A stretch of DNA of 14,650 nucleotides, taken from positions 1 to 14,650 of the forward strand of contig JASLGD010000507.1 in assembly GCA_030150305.1 (NCBI GenBank), given 5' to 3'. Below, piece after piece: positions 7,560 through 14,358 of this stretch. The stretch is from Caldimonas sp. (GTDB lineage Bacteria > Pseudomonadota > Gammaproteobacteria > Burkholderiales > Burkholderiaceae_C). Position numbers and translations under genes: made by a program. Below the pieces are notes generated by a model that was not told the origin of the DNA, searched no databases, and saw nothing but the letters and a program-made list of their open reading frames with translations. How positions within the stretch are numbered: the stretch's first letter is position 1; every line of letters starts with the position of its first letter.

Positions 7560-7573
7560 GCGAAACCTTTCGC
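7560..7573. other. Inverted repeat GCGAAA-CC-TTTCGC upstream of msrB
   Basis: A perfect 6-bp inverted repeat with a 2-base centre lies 46 bases before the msrB ATG, in the gap between the methyltransferase and msrB. On the minus strand a GACAAT box follows about 16-20 bases later. It could be an operator or a weak terminator for the methyltransferase; no regulator is identified. Confidence 0.3.
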
Positions 7574-7587
7574 GGTCGTCGCGTTCT

Positions 7588-8451
7588 CTACCCCGCGGGC
7601 ACGCCGGTGGATGCATCGTCGCCGCGCGGCGGCCACGGATCGAAGACGTGCGCATCGACGCGGTGGCGCACCGTGAACCGCGGCGGCGCATGGGCCTCGA
7701 GCCATGCGGCGAGCGCGGCGTCGAAGGCCTCGACCTCCTCGGGCGCGAGCGCGGCGCCGACGCCGCGGCACGCGCGCATGCGGCCGCGCCAGGCCTCGCG
7801 CGTGAACGCGACGTCGGCGTCGAACCAGAACATCGCACGGACGCGCGAGCGGCCCTCGGACCACGCCGGCTCGGCGGCGACACGCCCGCTCCAGTCGGCG
7901 CCCTGCCAGGCCGGATTGGCGCGCAGCACGAGCGCCTCGCTGGCGCGCGCGATCGCGTCCTCGCGCGGCAGCCAGCTGAAGTGCGTCGTCACCAGCGCGC
8001 CGCCAGGACGGAGCAGGCGCCGCACTTCGGCGAGCGTGCGCTCGACGTCGAAGTACATCCAGCACTGGCTGGCGGTGATCGCGTCGAAGCTCGCGTCGGC
8101 GAACGGGCACGACTCGGCGGCGGCGACGACGAAGTCGACCGCGACGCGCTCGGCGGCTGCCGCCGCGCGGGCCGCGGCGATCTGGCCGGCGGCGATGTCG
8201 ACGCCGCTCACCGTCGCGCCGCGCCGCGCCACCTCGCGCGCGACGACGCCGGTGCCGGTGCCGAGGTCGAGCACGCGCTGGCCCGCGCCGCCGATGCCGA
8301 GCGCGGCGAGCAGGTCGTACAGGCGCGGCGGCGGGCCGGGCCGATGGGTCGCGTAGTCGGTCGAGGTCCGACTCCAGTCGATCGGCCGGCCGCCGTCGAT
8401 CGGCGCGCGCTCGCGCGGCGCCGCGGGATCGGATGCGCTCGCTGCGTTCAC
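7588..8451 (-). CDS. Class I SAM-dependent methyltransferase
   Basis: A 287-residue cytoplasmic protein with a Rossmann-type methyltransferase domain. Motif I is VLDLGTGTG (60-68), the ribose-binding acid is Asp85 in GVDIAAGQ, and motif IV-like SFDAITASQCWMYFD lies at 121-135, followed by LRRLLRPGGALV-type post-motif (145-154 region). The N-terminal RPIDWSRTSTDYATHRPGPP (22-41) resembles a subgroup of UbiE/COQ5-like methyltransferases of unknown substrate. The start is the GTG at 8451, overlapping the mltA stop as GTGA, which points to translational coupling; no later in-frame start keeps the conserved N-terminal segment. The C-terminal third (about 165-287) has Trp-rich, acidic sequence and may select the substrate. 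The substrate cannot be told from the sequence; cotranscription with mltA does not by itself imply a cell-wall role. Confidence 0.85.
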   Translation of the reverse strand: MNAASASDPAAPRERAPIDGGRPIDWSRTSTDYATHRPGPPPRLYDLLAALGIGGAGQRVLDLGTGTGVVAREVARRGATVSGVDIAAGQIAAARAAAAAERVAVDFVVAAAESCPFADASFDAITASQCWMYFDVERTLAEVRRLLRPGGALVTTHFSWLPREDAIARASEALVLRANPAWQGADWSGRVAAEPAWSEGRSRVRAMFWFDADVAFTREAWRGRMRACRGVGAALAPEEVEAFDAALAAWLEAHAPPRFTVRHRVDAHVFDPWPPRGDDASTGVPAG

Positions 8452-9650
8452 GACGACGGCCAGAGCGCCCACATCCGCAGCGGCTGCTTCATCCGGCCGG
8501 CAGCGGCTTCGGCGTCGTCGCCCCAGCCCCAGAAGTAGTCGGCGCGCACCGCGCCGACGATCGCCGAGCCGGTGTCCTGGGCGACGACGAGACGGCGCAG
8601 CGGCCGGGCCGCGAGCGGCTCGGTGGTGTCGAGCCAGACCGGCGTGCCGTACGGAACGCTCTGCGGATCGACCGCGATCGAGCGCCCCGGCGAGAGCGCG
8701 ACGCCCTGCGCGCCCTTCGGCCCGAGTGACGGATCGGGCAGCGGCTCTTCGCGAAAGAAGACGACGCGCGGGTTGCTGTGCAGCATCTCGTCGATGCGCT
8801 GCGGGTGCTCGCGCGCCCAGGCGCGGATCGTCGGCCACGACGCGTCGCTCGCGCGCAGCTCGCCCTGGTCGATCAGCCAGCGGCCGACCGAGCGATACGG
8901 CTGGTCGTTGTGCGCCGCGTAGGCGACGCGCACGAGCGACTGCGTGCGGCCGCGCTCGTCGACGAACGCGAGCCGGCCCGAGCCCTGCACCTGCAGCAGC
9001 AGCGCGTCGAGGCGGTCGCGCAGCCAGGCGATCTCGCGGCCGCGCACGCTCTTCTGCGCCGCGGGCACGCTGTCGAGCTGCTGCCGCGTCCAGTAGGGCG
9101 TCCGCGTTGCGAGGTCGGCTGGCGGCGCGTAGAGCGGAACGCGAAAGCCGGCGCGCTGCGTGCGCGACGCCTCGACGAGCGGCTCGAAGTAGCCGGTCGC
9201 GAGGCCGTTCGGATCGTGCTCGAGCGACTCGATGCGGTACGGCCGCAGCTCGCGCTCGAGCCAGTCGCGCAGCGGCGCGTCGCCCATCAGCGGCGTCGCC
9301 TGGCGCGCCTTCGCGCACGCCTCGAGCCACGGTGGCTGCGGCCGCTCGCAGCTGCGCAGGAACGCGGTCCAGAACTCGCCGACGCGATCGTCGCTCCAGC
9401 CGGGCAGATCGCTCCATCGCACCGCGACCCAGCGCGCGCGCGGCCGCTCGATCGTCGCGGTCGCGAGGTCGTCGCGGAGGGCCGGTGCGGCCGGGGCCGT
9501 CGACGCTTTCGGCGCAGTGGCGGCCGGCGGCGTCGGCGCCGGTGGCGTGCTCGAGCATGCCGACAGCACCGCGACGGCGACGAGGCGCGCCGCCCTTCCT
9601 AGAATCGGCGCCGCCGCCAGCCGCCTGGCGCCAATCGTCGCGCGGGTCAT
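8448..9650 (-). CDS. mltA: Membrane-bound lytic murein transglycosylase A (MltA)
   Basis: A 400-residue outer-membrane lipoprotein that cleaves peptidoglycan to 1,6-anhydro-muropeptides. The signal peptide ends in a lipobox LSAC with Cys32 as the lipidated residue, followed by a Pro/Ala/Thr linker (residues 33-60). The MltA domain includes TGYFEP (152-157), VQGSGRL (221-227) and the 3D domain with VVAQDTGSAIVGAVRADYFWGWG (355-377), in which Asp359 matches the catalytic aspartate of the E. coli enzyme. The C-terminus MWALWP is typical. The start could be the ATG at 9650 or at 9659; I chose 9650 because it leaves a normal signal peptide. The ATG overlaps the start codon of a small plus-strand ORF in the palindrome CATG. 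The upstream antiporter stop lies 141 bp away, and the methyltransferase starts inside this gene's stop codon. Confidence 0.95.
   Translation of the reverse strand: MTRATIGARRLAAAPILGRAARLVAVAVLSACSSTPPAPTPPAATAPKASTAPAAPALRDDLATATIERPRARWVAVRWSDLPGWSDDRVGEFWTAFLRSCERPQPPWLEACAKARQATPLMGDAPLRDWLERELRPYRIESLEHDPNGLATGYFEPLVEASRTQRAGFRVPLYAPPADLATRTPYWTRQQLDSVPAAQKSVRGREIAWLRDRLDALLLQVQGSGRLAFVDERGRTQSLVRVAYAAHNDQPYRSVGRWLIDQGELRASDASWPTIRAWAREHPQRIDEMLHSNPRVVFFREEPLPDPSLGPKGAQGVALSPGRSIAVDPQSVPYGTPVWLDTTEPLAARPLRRLVVAQDTGSAIVGAVRADYFWGWGDDAEAAAGRMKQPLRMWALWPSS
9600..9605 (+). promoter_or_regulatory. TAGAAT box, possible -10 for the 48-residue ORF
   Basis: TAGAAT within CTAGAATCGGC matches five of six sigma-70 -10 bases and is the same extended string found before apaG and rpe. 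It lies inside the signal-peptide coding part of mltA, on the opposite strand, 43 bases before the ATG at 9649. No good -35 is seen. Confidence 0.3.
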
Positions 9651-9795
9651 GTGGGTCATTCTGCTGGAAGCGTTGGCGGCACTCGTGCTGCTCATCTTTA
9701 TCGTCTGGTGGACGATGTTCTCGGGCCGCACGCGCGGCGAGCGTCGCGAGCGCCGCGAGCGCCGCGAGCGCCACGACGATCGCGAGCAGCGCTAG
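9649..9795 (+). CDS. 48-residue single-helix membrane protein (putative)
   Basis: A small ORF on the strand opposite to its neighbours. It starts with MWVILLEALAALVLLIFIVWW (a strong 20-residue hydrophobic helix with one Glu), then a short TMFSGRTRG link and a highly charged tail of repeated GERRERRERRE type, ending HDDREQR. The helix with a basic tail on one side predicts an inner-membrane protein with a cytoplasmic C-terminus. The ATG at 9649 overlaps the mltA ATG (CATG), and the TAG at 9793 overlaps the chaA stop (CTAG), so the ORF exactly fills the gap between those genes. The opposite strand of this gap translates into unremarkable sequence. A TAGAAT box lies 43 bases upstream; there is no clear ribosome binding site. 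I recall similar short hypothetical proteins ending the helix with WWTMFSGR in related bacteria, but could not check this. The function is unknown. Confidence 0.6.
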   Translation: MWVILLEALAALVLLIFIVWWTMFSGRTRGERRERRERRERHDDREQR

Positions 9796-10862
9796 GGCGC
9801 GAACGCGAGGACGAGGAACGCCGCGAAGATCACCAGGTGCACCGCGCCCTGCAGCACGTTCGTGCGGCCGGTGCCGAGCGTGATCGTGCCGACCGCGAAC
9901 GTGAGCACGAGCAGCACGAGGTCCTTGCCGGCGTCGAGGCCGAGCTGCAGGCGGATGTCGAGCAGCATCGATGCCACCGCGACGGCAGGGATCGTGAGGC
10001 CGATGCTCGCGAGCGCCGAGCCGAGCGCGAGGTTGAGGCTCGTCTGCAGCCGGTCGGCGCGCGCGGCGCGCACCGCCGCCCACGTCTCGGGCGCGAGGAC
10101 GAGCATCGCGATGACGATGCCGATCACCGCCTGCGGCGCGCCGGCCGCGGCGACGCCGCGCTCGAGCGCCGGCGAGAGCACCTTGGCGAGCGCGATCACG
10201 GCGACGAGCGCGACGAGGAGGAGGGCGAAGCTCGCCCACGCTGCGGCGACGGTCGGCGCCGCGGCGTGCGCCGCCTCGTCGTCGCCGTCGGGGGCGAGGA
10301 AGTACTCGCGGTGCCGCACCGTCTGCACGAAGACGAAGACGCCCCAGAGGACGAGCGACGCGACGCCGGCGAAGGCGAGCTGCACCGGGGTGTAGAACGG
10401 CCCGGGCGCGCTGGTCGTGAACGTCGGCAGGACGAGGGTCAGCGTCGCCAGCGCGATCAGCGTCGCCAGCGCCGAGGTCGAGCCCTCGAGGTGGAACGTC
10501 TGCTCGCGGTGGCGGATGCCGCCGACCACCACGCACAGCCCGACCGCGCCGTTGGCGATGATCATGATCGCCGCGAAGATCGTGTCGCGCGGCAGCGTCG
10601 CGGCCTCGCTGCCGCCGGCGAGCATCATCGAGAGGATCAACGCGACCTCGATCACGGTCACCGCGAGCGCGAGGATCAGCGTGCCGAACGGCTCGCCGAC
10701 GCGGTGCGCGACGACCTCGGCGTGGTGGACGGCCGAGAGCACCGCGACGACGAGCGCCAGTACGGCGAGCGGCACCAGCAGCACGCCGAGCGGCGCGAGG
10801 AACGCGGCGGCGGCGACGACGATCGCGATGAGCGGCGCCGCGGTCGTCCAGCGCGAACGCAT
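9792..10862 (-). CDS. chaA: Calcium/cation:proton antiporter, ChaA type
   Basis: A 356-residue inner-membrane protein of the Ca2+/cation antiporter (CaCA) superfamily with about 11 hydrophobic segments. The two conserved alpha repeats are present: ALAVTVIEVALILSMM (65-80, with Glu72) followed by DTIFAAIMIIANGAVGL (93-109), and VLAPETWAAVRAARA (255-269, with Glu259) followed by LQTSLNLALGSALASIGLTIP (272-292). Both acids are expected to bind the cation. An acidic, His-containing loop (DGDDEAAHAA, 192-201) divides the halves. ChaA in E. coli expels Ca2+, and Na+ or K+ at alkaline pH; the exact ion here is not shown. The ATG at 10862 lies 5 bp after the apaG stop, so the two are probably cotranscribed. 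Its stop shares CTAG with the small plus-strand ORF. Confidence 0.9.
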   Translation of the reverse strand: MRSRWTTAAPLIAIVVAAAAFLAPLGVLLVPLAVLALVVAVLSAVHHAEVVAHRVGEPFGTLILALAVTVIEVALILSMMLAGGSEAATLPRDTIFAAIMIIANGAVGLCVVVGGIRHREQTFHLEGSTSALATLIALATLTLVLPTFTTSAPGPFYTPVQLAFAGVASLVLWGVFVFVQTVRHREYFLAPDGDDEAAHAAAPTVAAAWASFALLLVALVAVIALAKVLSPALERGVAAAGAPQAVIGIVIAMLVLAPETWAAVRAARADRLQTSLNLALGSALASIGLTIPAVAVASMLLDIRLQLGLDAGKDLVLLVLTFAVGTITLGTGRTNVLQGAVHLVIFAAFLVLAFAP

Positions 10863-10867
10863 CGAGG

Positions 10868-11242
10868 TCAGTGCAGCGCGGAGGCGAGCGTCAGCCCGAA
10901 CTCGGCGATCGGCGCCTCGAACGGATGGGCGTCCTCGGTCATGCAGAAGTAGGTGCCGCGCATCGTTCCGTTCGGCGTCGCGATCTTCGTCCAGCTCGTG
11001 TACTCGAACGACTCGCCGGGCTTGAGCACCGGCTGGTGGCCGACGACGGCGAGGCCGCGCACCTCGTCGACGTGGCCGCTGGCGTCGGTGATGACCCAAT
11101 GGCGCGCGATCAGCTGCGCGGTGACCTCGCCGCTGTTGGTGATCGTGACCGTGTACGCGAACGCGTACTCGCCCTTCTCGCGCTTCGATTCCTCGGGCAG
11201 GTGACGGACCGCGACGCTGGTCGTGAACTCGGCTCGGGCCAT
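10868..11242 (-). CDS. apaG: Co2+/Mg2+ efflux-associated protein ApaG
   Basis: A 124-residue protein of normal length for ApaG, a single beta-sandwich domain of fibronectin type. Conserved stretches include YAFAYTVTITNSG (26-38), AQLIARHWVITDA (42-54), GVVG-like AVVGHQPVLKPGESFEYTSW (65-84) and the C-terminal GTMRGTYFCM (92-101). ApaG is linked in enterobacteria to Co2+ and Mg2+ handling and to Ap4A metabolism, but its biochemical role is not settled. Here it sits directly before a ChaA-type antiporter, which fits a cation theme. The ATG at 11242 is only five bases after a TAGAAT box, with no room for a ribosome binding site. It is the first gene of the minus cluster and divergent from rpe. 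Confidence 0.95.
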   Translation of the reverse strand: MARAEFTTSVAVRHLPEESKREKGEYAFAYTVTITNSGEVTAQLIARHWVITDASGHVDEVRGLAVVGHQPVLKPGESFEYTSWTKIATPNGTMRGTYFCMTEDAHPFEAPIAEFGLTLASALH

Positions 11243-11247
11243 GGCCG

Positions 11248-11253
11248 ATTCTA
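11248..11253 (-). promoter_or_regulatory. Putative -10 of apaG, leaderless spacing
   Basis: TAGAAT on the minus strand lies five bases before the apaG ATG. RNA polymerase usually starts about seven bases after the -10, which would put the transcript start at or next to the start codon. The -35 is poor (a CTTCTG-like hexamer about 17 bases upstream). Confidence 0.5.
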
Positions 11254-11288
11254 GAAGGCGCCTTTCGTTCAGAAGGCGGCTTTCGTCT
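11253..11288. repeat. Two tandem 18-bp repeats in the apaG-rpe divergent gap
   Basis: AGAAGGCGCCTTTCGTTC and AGAAGGCGGCTTTCGTCT are adjacent and differ at three positions. The first copy overlaps the apaG -10 box. They could be operator sites read by one protein from either strand, or a chance duplication. Confidence 0.65.
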
Positions 11289-11331
11289 GCACCGCGACGG
11301 CCCGCGTGCGGTCGCAGGCGGGAGCGACCTC

Positions 11332-11337
11332 TAGAAT
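11332..11337 (+). promoter_or_regulatory. Putative -10 of rpe, leaderless or near-leaderless
   Basis: TAGAAT lies ten bases before the rpe ATG at 11348, predicting a 5' untranslated stretch of only about 2-5 bases. The wider string CTAGAATCG is shared with the apaG promoter. The -35 region has no good match. Confidence 0.5.
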
Positions 11338-11347
11338 CGTCCGCGCC

Positions 11348-12028
11348 ATGGCGCGTCACCGCATCGCCCCGAGCATCCTCTCCGCCGACTTCGCGCGGCT
11401 CGGCGAGGAAGTGCGCGACGTCATCGCCGCCGGCGCCGACTGGATCCACTTCGACGTGATGGACAACCATTACGTGCCGAACCTGACGATCGGGCCGATG
11501 GTCTGCGAGGCGATTCGCAAGCACGCCGTGCGGGCCGACGGCACGAAGGTGCCGATCGACGTCCACCTGATGGTCGAGCCGGTCGACGCCCTCGCGCAGG
11601 CGTTCGTCAAGGCGGGCGCGGACGTCGTCAGCTTCCACCCCGACGCGAGCACGCACGTCGACCGCACGCTGCAGCTCATCCGCGACGCCGGCTGCCAGGC
11701 CGGCCTCGTCTTCAATCCGGCGGCGCCGATCGACGTCCTCGACTGGGTCATCGACAAGGTCGATCTCGTCCTCGTCATGAGCGTCAACCCGGGCTTCGGC
11801 GGGCAGAGCTTCATCGCCTCGGCGTTGAAGAAGATCGCGCAGGTGCGCGAGCGGATCGACGCCAGCGGCCGCGACATCCGTCTCGAGGTCGACGGCGGCA
11901 TCAAGGTCGACAACATCCGCGCCGCCGCCGACGCCGGCTGCGACACGTTCGTCGCCGGCAGCGCGATCTTCGGCGCGCCCGACTACCGCGCAGTGATCGG
12001 GGCGATGCGCGCGCAGCTCGCCGGCTGA
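11348..12028 (+). CDS. rpe: Ribulose-phosphate 3-epimerase
   Basis: A 226-residue TIM-barrel enzyme that interconverts ribulose-5-phosphate and xylulose-5-phosphate in the pentose phosphate and Calvin cycles. Family residues are all present: IAPSILSADF at 6-15, HFDVMDNHYVPNLTIGP (34-50) with metal ligands His34 and Asp36, DVHLMVEP (71-78) with His73, SVNPGFGGQ (145-153) and VDGGI (181-185) with catalytic Asp182, then FVAGSAIF (201-208) for phosphate binding. The ATG at 11348 starts just before the conserved N-terminus; an ATG 42 bases upstream would include the promoter box, so it is rejected. No ribosome binding site fits, in line with a leaderless transcript. It is followed 24 bp later by a zinc transporter rather than by gph and trpE, which often follow rpe in Burkholderiales. 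Confidence 0.97.
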   Translation: MARHRIAPSILSADFARLGEEVRDVIAAGADWIHFDVMDNHYVPNLTIGPMVCEAIRKHAVRADGTKVPIDVHLMVEPVDALAQAFVKAGADVVSFHPDASTHVDRTLQLIRDAGCQAGLVFNPAAPIDVLDWVIDKVDLVLVMSVNPGFGGQSFIASALKKIAQVRERIDASGRDIRLEVDGGIKVDNIRAAADAGCDTFVAGSAIFGAPDYRAVIGAMRAQLAG

Positions 12029-12052
12029 CCGCGGACGCGGCACAGTCGCGCC

Positions 12053-13057
12053 ATGCACCGCCACGACGACGGCCACGGCCATGGGCAGGGCCACGCGCAT
12101 GGGCACGGCCGCGGCCACGGCCACGCGCATGGCCACGGGCACGCGCACGCCGATGCGGCGCGAGGCATCGAGCGCGCGTTCGCGATCGGCATCGTCATCA
12201 ACATCGCCTTCGTCGTCGTCGAGGCGTACTACGGCTGGCGCGCCGATTCGCTCGCGCTGCTCGCCGACGCCGGCCACAACCTCGGCGACGTCCTCGGCCT
12301 CGTCCTCGCGTGGGCCGGCGCGTTCGCCGGCAAGCTCGCGCCCGACGCGCGCCACACGTACGGCTGGAAGCGCGCATCGATCCTCGCCGCGTTCGCCAAC
12401 TCGCTGCTGCTGCTCGTCGCGATCGGCTCGCTCGCCTGGGCGGCGGTCGGCCGGCTGACCGCGCCCGAGCCGATCGCGACCGGCACCGTGATGGCGGTCG
12501 CCGCCGCCGGCATCGTCGTCAACGGCGCGAGCGCGATGCTGTTCTTTCGCGGCAGCCACGTCGACCTCAACGCGCGCGGCGCGTTCCTGCACATGGCCGC
12601 CGACGCCGCGGTCTCGGCGGCGGTCGTCGTCGCCGCGGCGCTCACCGCGTGGCTCGGCTGGACCTGGCTCGATCCGGTGGCGAGCCTCGCGATCGCCGTC
12701 GTCATCCTGCTCGGCACCTGGGGCTTGTTTCGCGACTCGCTGCACCTCATGTTCGATGGCGTGCCGACCTCGATCGACCTCGATGCCGTTCGCGCCGAGC
12801 TCGCCGCGTTGCCGGGCGTCGCGCGCGTGACCGATCTCCACGTCTGGGCGACGGGGACGACCGACGTCGCGCTGACGGCGCATCTCGCGATGCCCGGCGG
12901 CCATCCCGACGATGCGTTCTTCCGCAGCGCCGCCGAGCGGATGCGCGAGCGCTTCGCGATCGGCCACGTCACGCTGCAGGCGACGCGCGAGACGCTGATG
13001 ACGCCGTGCGACGCCGACGTCGCGGCAGCGACGCAGCACGCGAGCCACGTCCACTGA
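12053..13057 (+). CDS. CDF family zinc-type efflux transporter with His-rich N-terminus
   Basis: A 334-residue inner-membrane protein of the cation diffusion facilitator family (CzcD/ZitB type), which exports Zn2+ and similar ions in exchange for protons. Residues 1-33 are almost solely His and Gly with a few Ala (15 His), a likely metal-binding or sensing tail. Six membrane helices follow, from about residue 41 to 225. The metal site is H75xxxD79 in LLADAGHNLGD and H180xxxD184 in HMAADA, the His/Asp set typical of zinc-selective members. A cytoplasmic C-terminal domain follows (240-315, with VTDLHVWATG), and the tail is again His-bearing (QHASHVH). The ATG at 12053 lies 24 bp after rpe and the stop is 13 bp before cbpA, so it belongs to the same operon. 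Metal choice is inferred from these residues. Confidence 0.93.
   Translation: MHRHDDGHGHGQGHAHGHGRGHGHAHGHGHAHADAARGIERAFAIGIVINIAFVVVEAYYGWRADSLALLADAGHNLGDVLGLVLAWAGAFAGKLAPDARHTYGWKRASILAAFANSLLLLVAIGSLAWAAVGRLTAPEPIATGTVMAVAAAGIVVNGASAMLFFRGSHVDLNARGAFLHMAADAAVSAAVVVAAALTAWLGWTWLDPVASLAIAVVILLGTWGLFRDSLHLMFDGVPTSIDLDAVRAELAALPGVARVTDLHVWATGTTDVALTAHLAMPGGHPDDAFFRSAAERMRERFAIGHVTLQATRETLMTPCDADVAAATQHASHVH
12067..12153 (+). repeat. Degenerate tandem repeats encoding His-Gly stretch
   Basis: Variants of GGCCACGGCCATGGGCA and GGCCACGCGCATGGGCA follow one another in the first codons of the CDF gene. They encode GH and AH pairs, and slippage in units of six bases would change the His count without a frameshift. 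Confidence 0.7.
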
Positions 13058-13070
13058 GCAGTCGAGAAGA

Positions 13071-14036
13071 ATGAAATACAAGGACTACTACGAGACGCTC
13101 GGCGTGCCGCGGACGGCGACGCAGGACGAGATCAAGCAGGCGTACCGCAAGCTCGCGCGCAAGTACCACCCCGACGTCAGCAAGCTCTCCGACGCCGAGG
13201 CGCGCTTCAAGGAGATCAACGAAGCCAACGAGGTCCTCAAGGACCCCGAGAAGCGCGCTGCCTACGACCAGGTGGGCAGCGACTGGAAGGCCGGCCAGGA
13301 GTTCCAGCCGCCGCCGAACTGGGACGCCGGCTTCGAATTTCGCGGCGGCCAGGGCAGCCCGTTCGGCGCCGGCGCCACGTTCGGGGCCGGCGCCGACTTC
13401 GACCCGAGCGACTTCTTCGAATCGCTGTTCGGTCGCCGCGGCAGCGCAGGTGCCGGCGCCCGCCGCGGCAGCATGCAGGGCGAGGACCACCACGCCAAGG
13501 TGCTGATCGACGTCGAGGACGCGTACCGCGGCGCCGACCGCCAGATCACGCTGCGCGCGCCCGTCGAAGGCGCCGACGGCCGCGTGCAGATGCAGGAGCG
13601 CACGCTCGACGTCCACATCCCGAAGGGCATCCGCCCGGGCCAGCACCTGCGGCTGGCCGGCCAGGGCAACGCCGGCTTCGGCGGCGGCAAGCCCGGCGAT
13701 CTCTATCTCGAGATCGCGTTCAATCCGCACTCGCGCTTTCGCGTCGAGGGTGCCGATGTCTACGTCGACCTGCCGCTCGCGCCGTGGGAAGCGGCGCTCG
13801 GCGCGACGGTCGACGTGCCGACGCCGGACGGCGCGGTGCAATTGACCGTGCCGAAGGGTTCGGCGGCCGGACGCAAGCTGCGCCTCAAGGGCCGCGGATT
13901 GCCGGGCAAGAACCCGGGCGACTTCTACGCGGTGCTGGCGATCGTCGTCCCGAAGGCGGAGACCGACGCGGCGCGCGCCGCGTACGAGAACCTCGCCAAG
14001 GCGTTCCCGAACTTTCAGCCGCGCCCGAATTCGTAA
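13071..14036 (+). CDS. cbpA: DnaJ-family co-chaperone CbpA
   Basis: A 321-residue cytoplasmic J-protein of class B. The J domain (3-68) has YRKLARKYHPDVS with the HPD motif at 33-35, which stimulates the ATPase of DnaK. A Gly/Phe-rich linker spans about 71-135 (FEFRGG, SPFGAGATFGAGADF, DFFESLFG). The two C-terminal substrate-binding beta domains run from about 138 to 305, with RTLDVHIPKGIRPGQHLRLAGQG (177-199), GDLYLEI and RKLRLKGRGLPG. There is no CxxCxGxG zinc finger, which separates it from DnaJ proper. GAGAAG at 13063-13068 is a suitable ribosome binding site for the ATG at 13071. It is followed 9 bp later by cbpM, the family's usual partner. In E. coli, CbpA also binds curved DNA. Confidence 0.95.
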   Translation: MKYKDYYETLGVPRTATQDEIKQAYRKLARKYHPDVSKLSDAEARFKEINEANEVLKDPEKRAAYDQVGSDWKAGQEFQPPPNWDAGFEFRGGQGSPFGAGATFGAGADFDPSDFFESLFGRRGSAGAGARRGSMQGEDHHAKVLIDVEDAYRGADRQITLRAPVEGADGRVQMQERTLDVHIPKGIRPGQHLRLAGQGNAGFGGGKPGDLYLEIAFNPHSRFRVEGADVYVDLPLAPWEAALGATVDVPTPDGAVQLTVPKGSAAGRKLRLKGRGLPGKNPGDFYAVLAIVVPKAETDAARAAYENLAKAFPNFQPRPNS

Positions 14037-14045
14037 GTGCCTGCC

Positions 14046-14354
14046 ATGAACGAGCGAACGATCTCCAGCGCACTGCGCGGCAGCGTCGTCGAGGACGAGG
14101 TCGAGCTGACGATCGTCGAGCTGAGCCGTGCCTGCCGCACCTCCGAGCATGCGATCGAGCTCTGGGTCGTCGAAGGCGTGCTGCAGCCGCGCGGCGAATC
14201 GCGCGAGTCGTGGCGCTTCGGCGGCGACTCGCTCGCGCGGATCCGCGTGGCGACGCGGCTGATGCGCGATCTCGAGGTCAACACGCCCGGCGTCGCGCTC
14301 GCGCTCGACCTGCTCGATCGCATCGCCGAGCTCGAATCGCGCCTCGCGCGCTGA
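14046..14354 (+). CDS. cbpM: Chaperone modulator CbpM
   Basis: A 102-residue protein of the MerR-like CbpM family, which binds the J domain of CbpA and inhibits its co-chaperone activity. The helix-turn-helix-like N-terminal part is VELTIVELSRACRTSEHAIELWVVEGVLQP (residues 19-48), followed by a WRFGGDSLARIRVATRLMRDLEVN section and a helical end ALALDLLDRIAELESRL. The annotation rests on these residues plus position, since cbpM normally follows cbpA. The ATG at 14046 is preferred; an in-frame GTG at 14037, directly after the cbpA stop, would add three residues. Neither has a strong ribosome binding site, so translation may be coupled to cbpA. The next gene starts 4 bp after its stop. Confidence 0.9.
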   Translation: MNERTISSALRGSVVEDEVELTIVELSRACRTSEHAIELWVVEGVLQPRGESRESWRFGGDSLARIRVATRLMRDLEVNTPGVALALDLLDRIAELESRLAR

Positions 14355-14358
14355 CGCC

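Noticed and set aside
9651..9731. Longer N-terminus for MltA
   Set aside because: The extra 27 residues add no signal feature, and the start at 9650 gives a normal lipoprotein signal.
9720..9785. GCGAGCGCC tandem repeats as a CRISPR-like or regulatory array
   Set aside because: They are 9-bp in-frame repeats encoding the charged RRE tail of the small ORF, without spacers.
12067..12153. Tandem repeats as a CRISPR or minisatellite
   Set aside because: They code for the His-Gly tail of the CDF protein in frame and have no spacer structure.
10868..13081. Extended minus-strand frame upstream of apaG
   Set aside because: Only the last 124 codons are ApaG; the rest is antisense to rpe and the CDF gene and Arg/Asp-rich.
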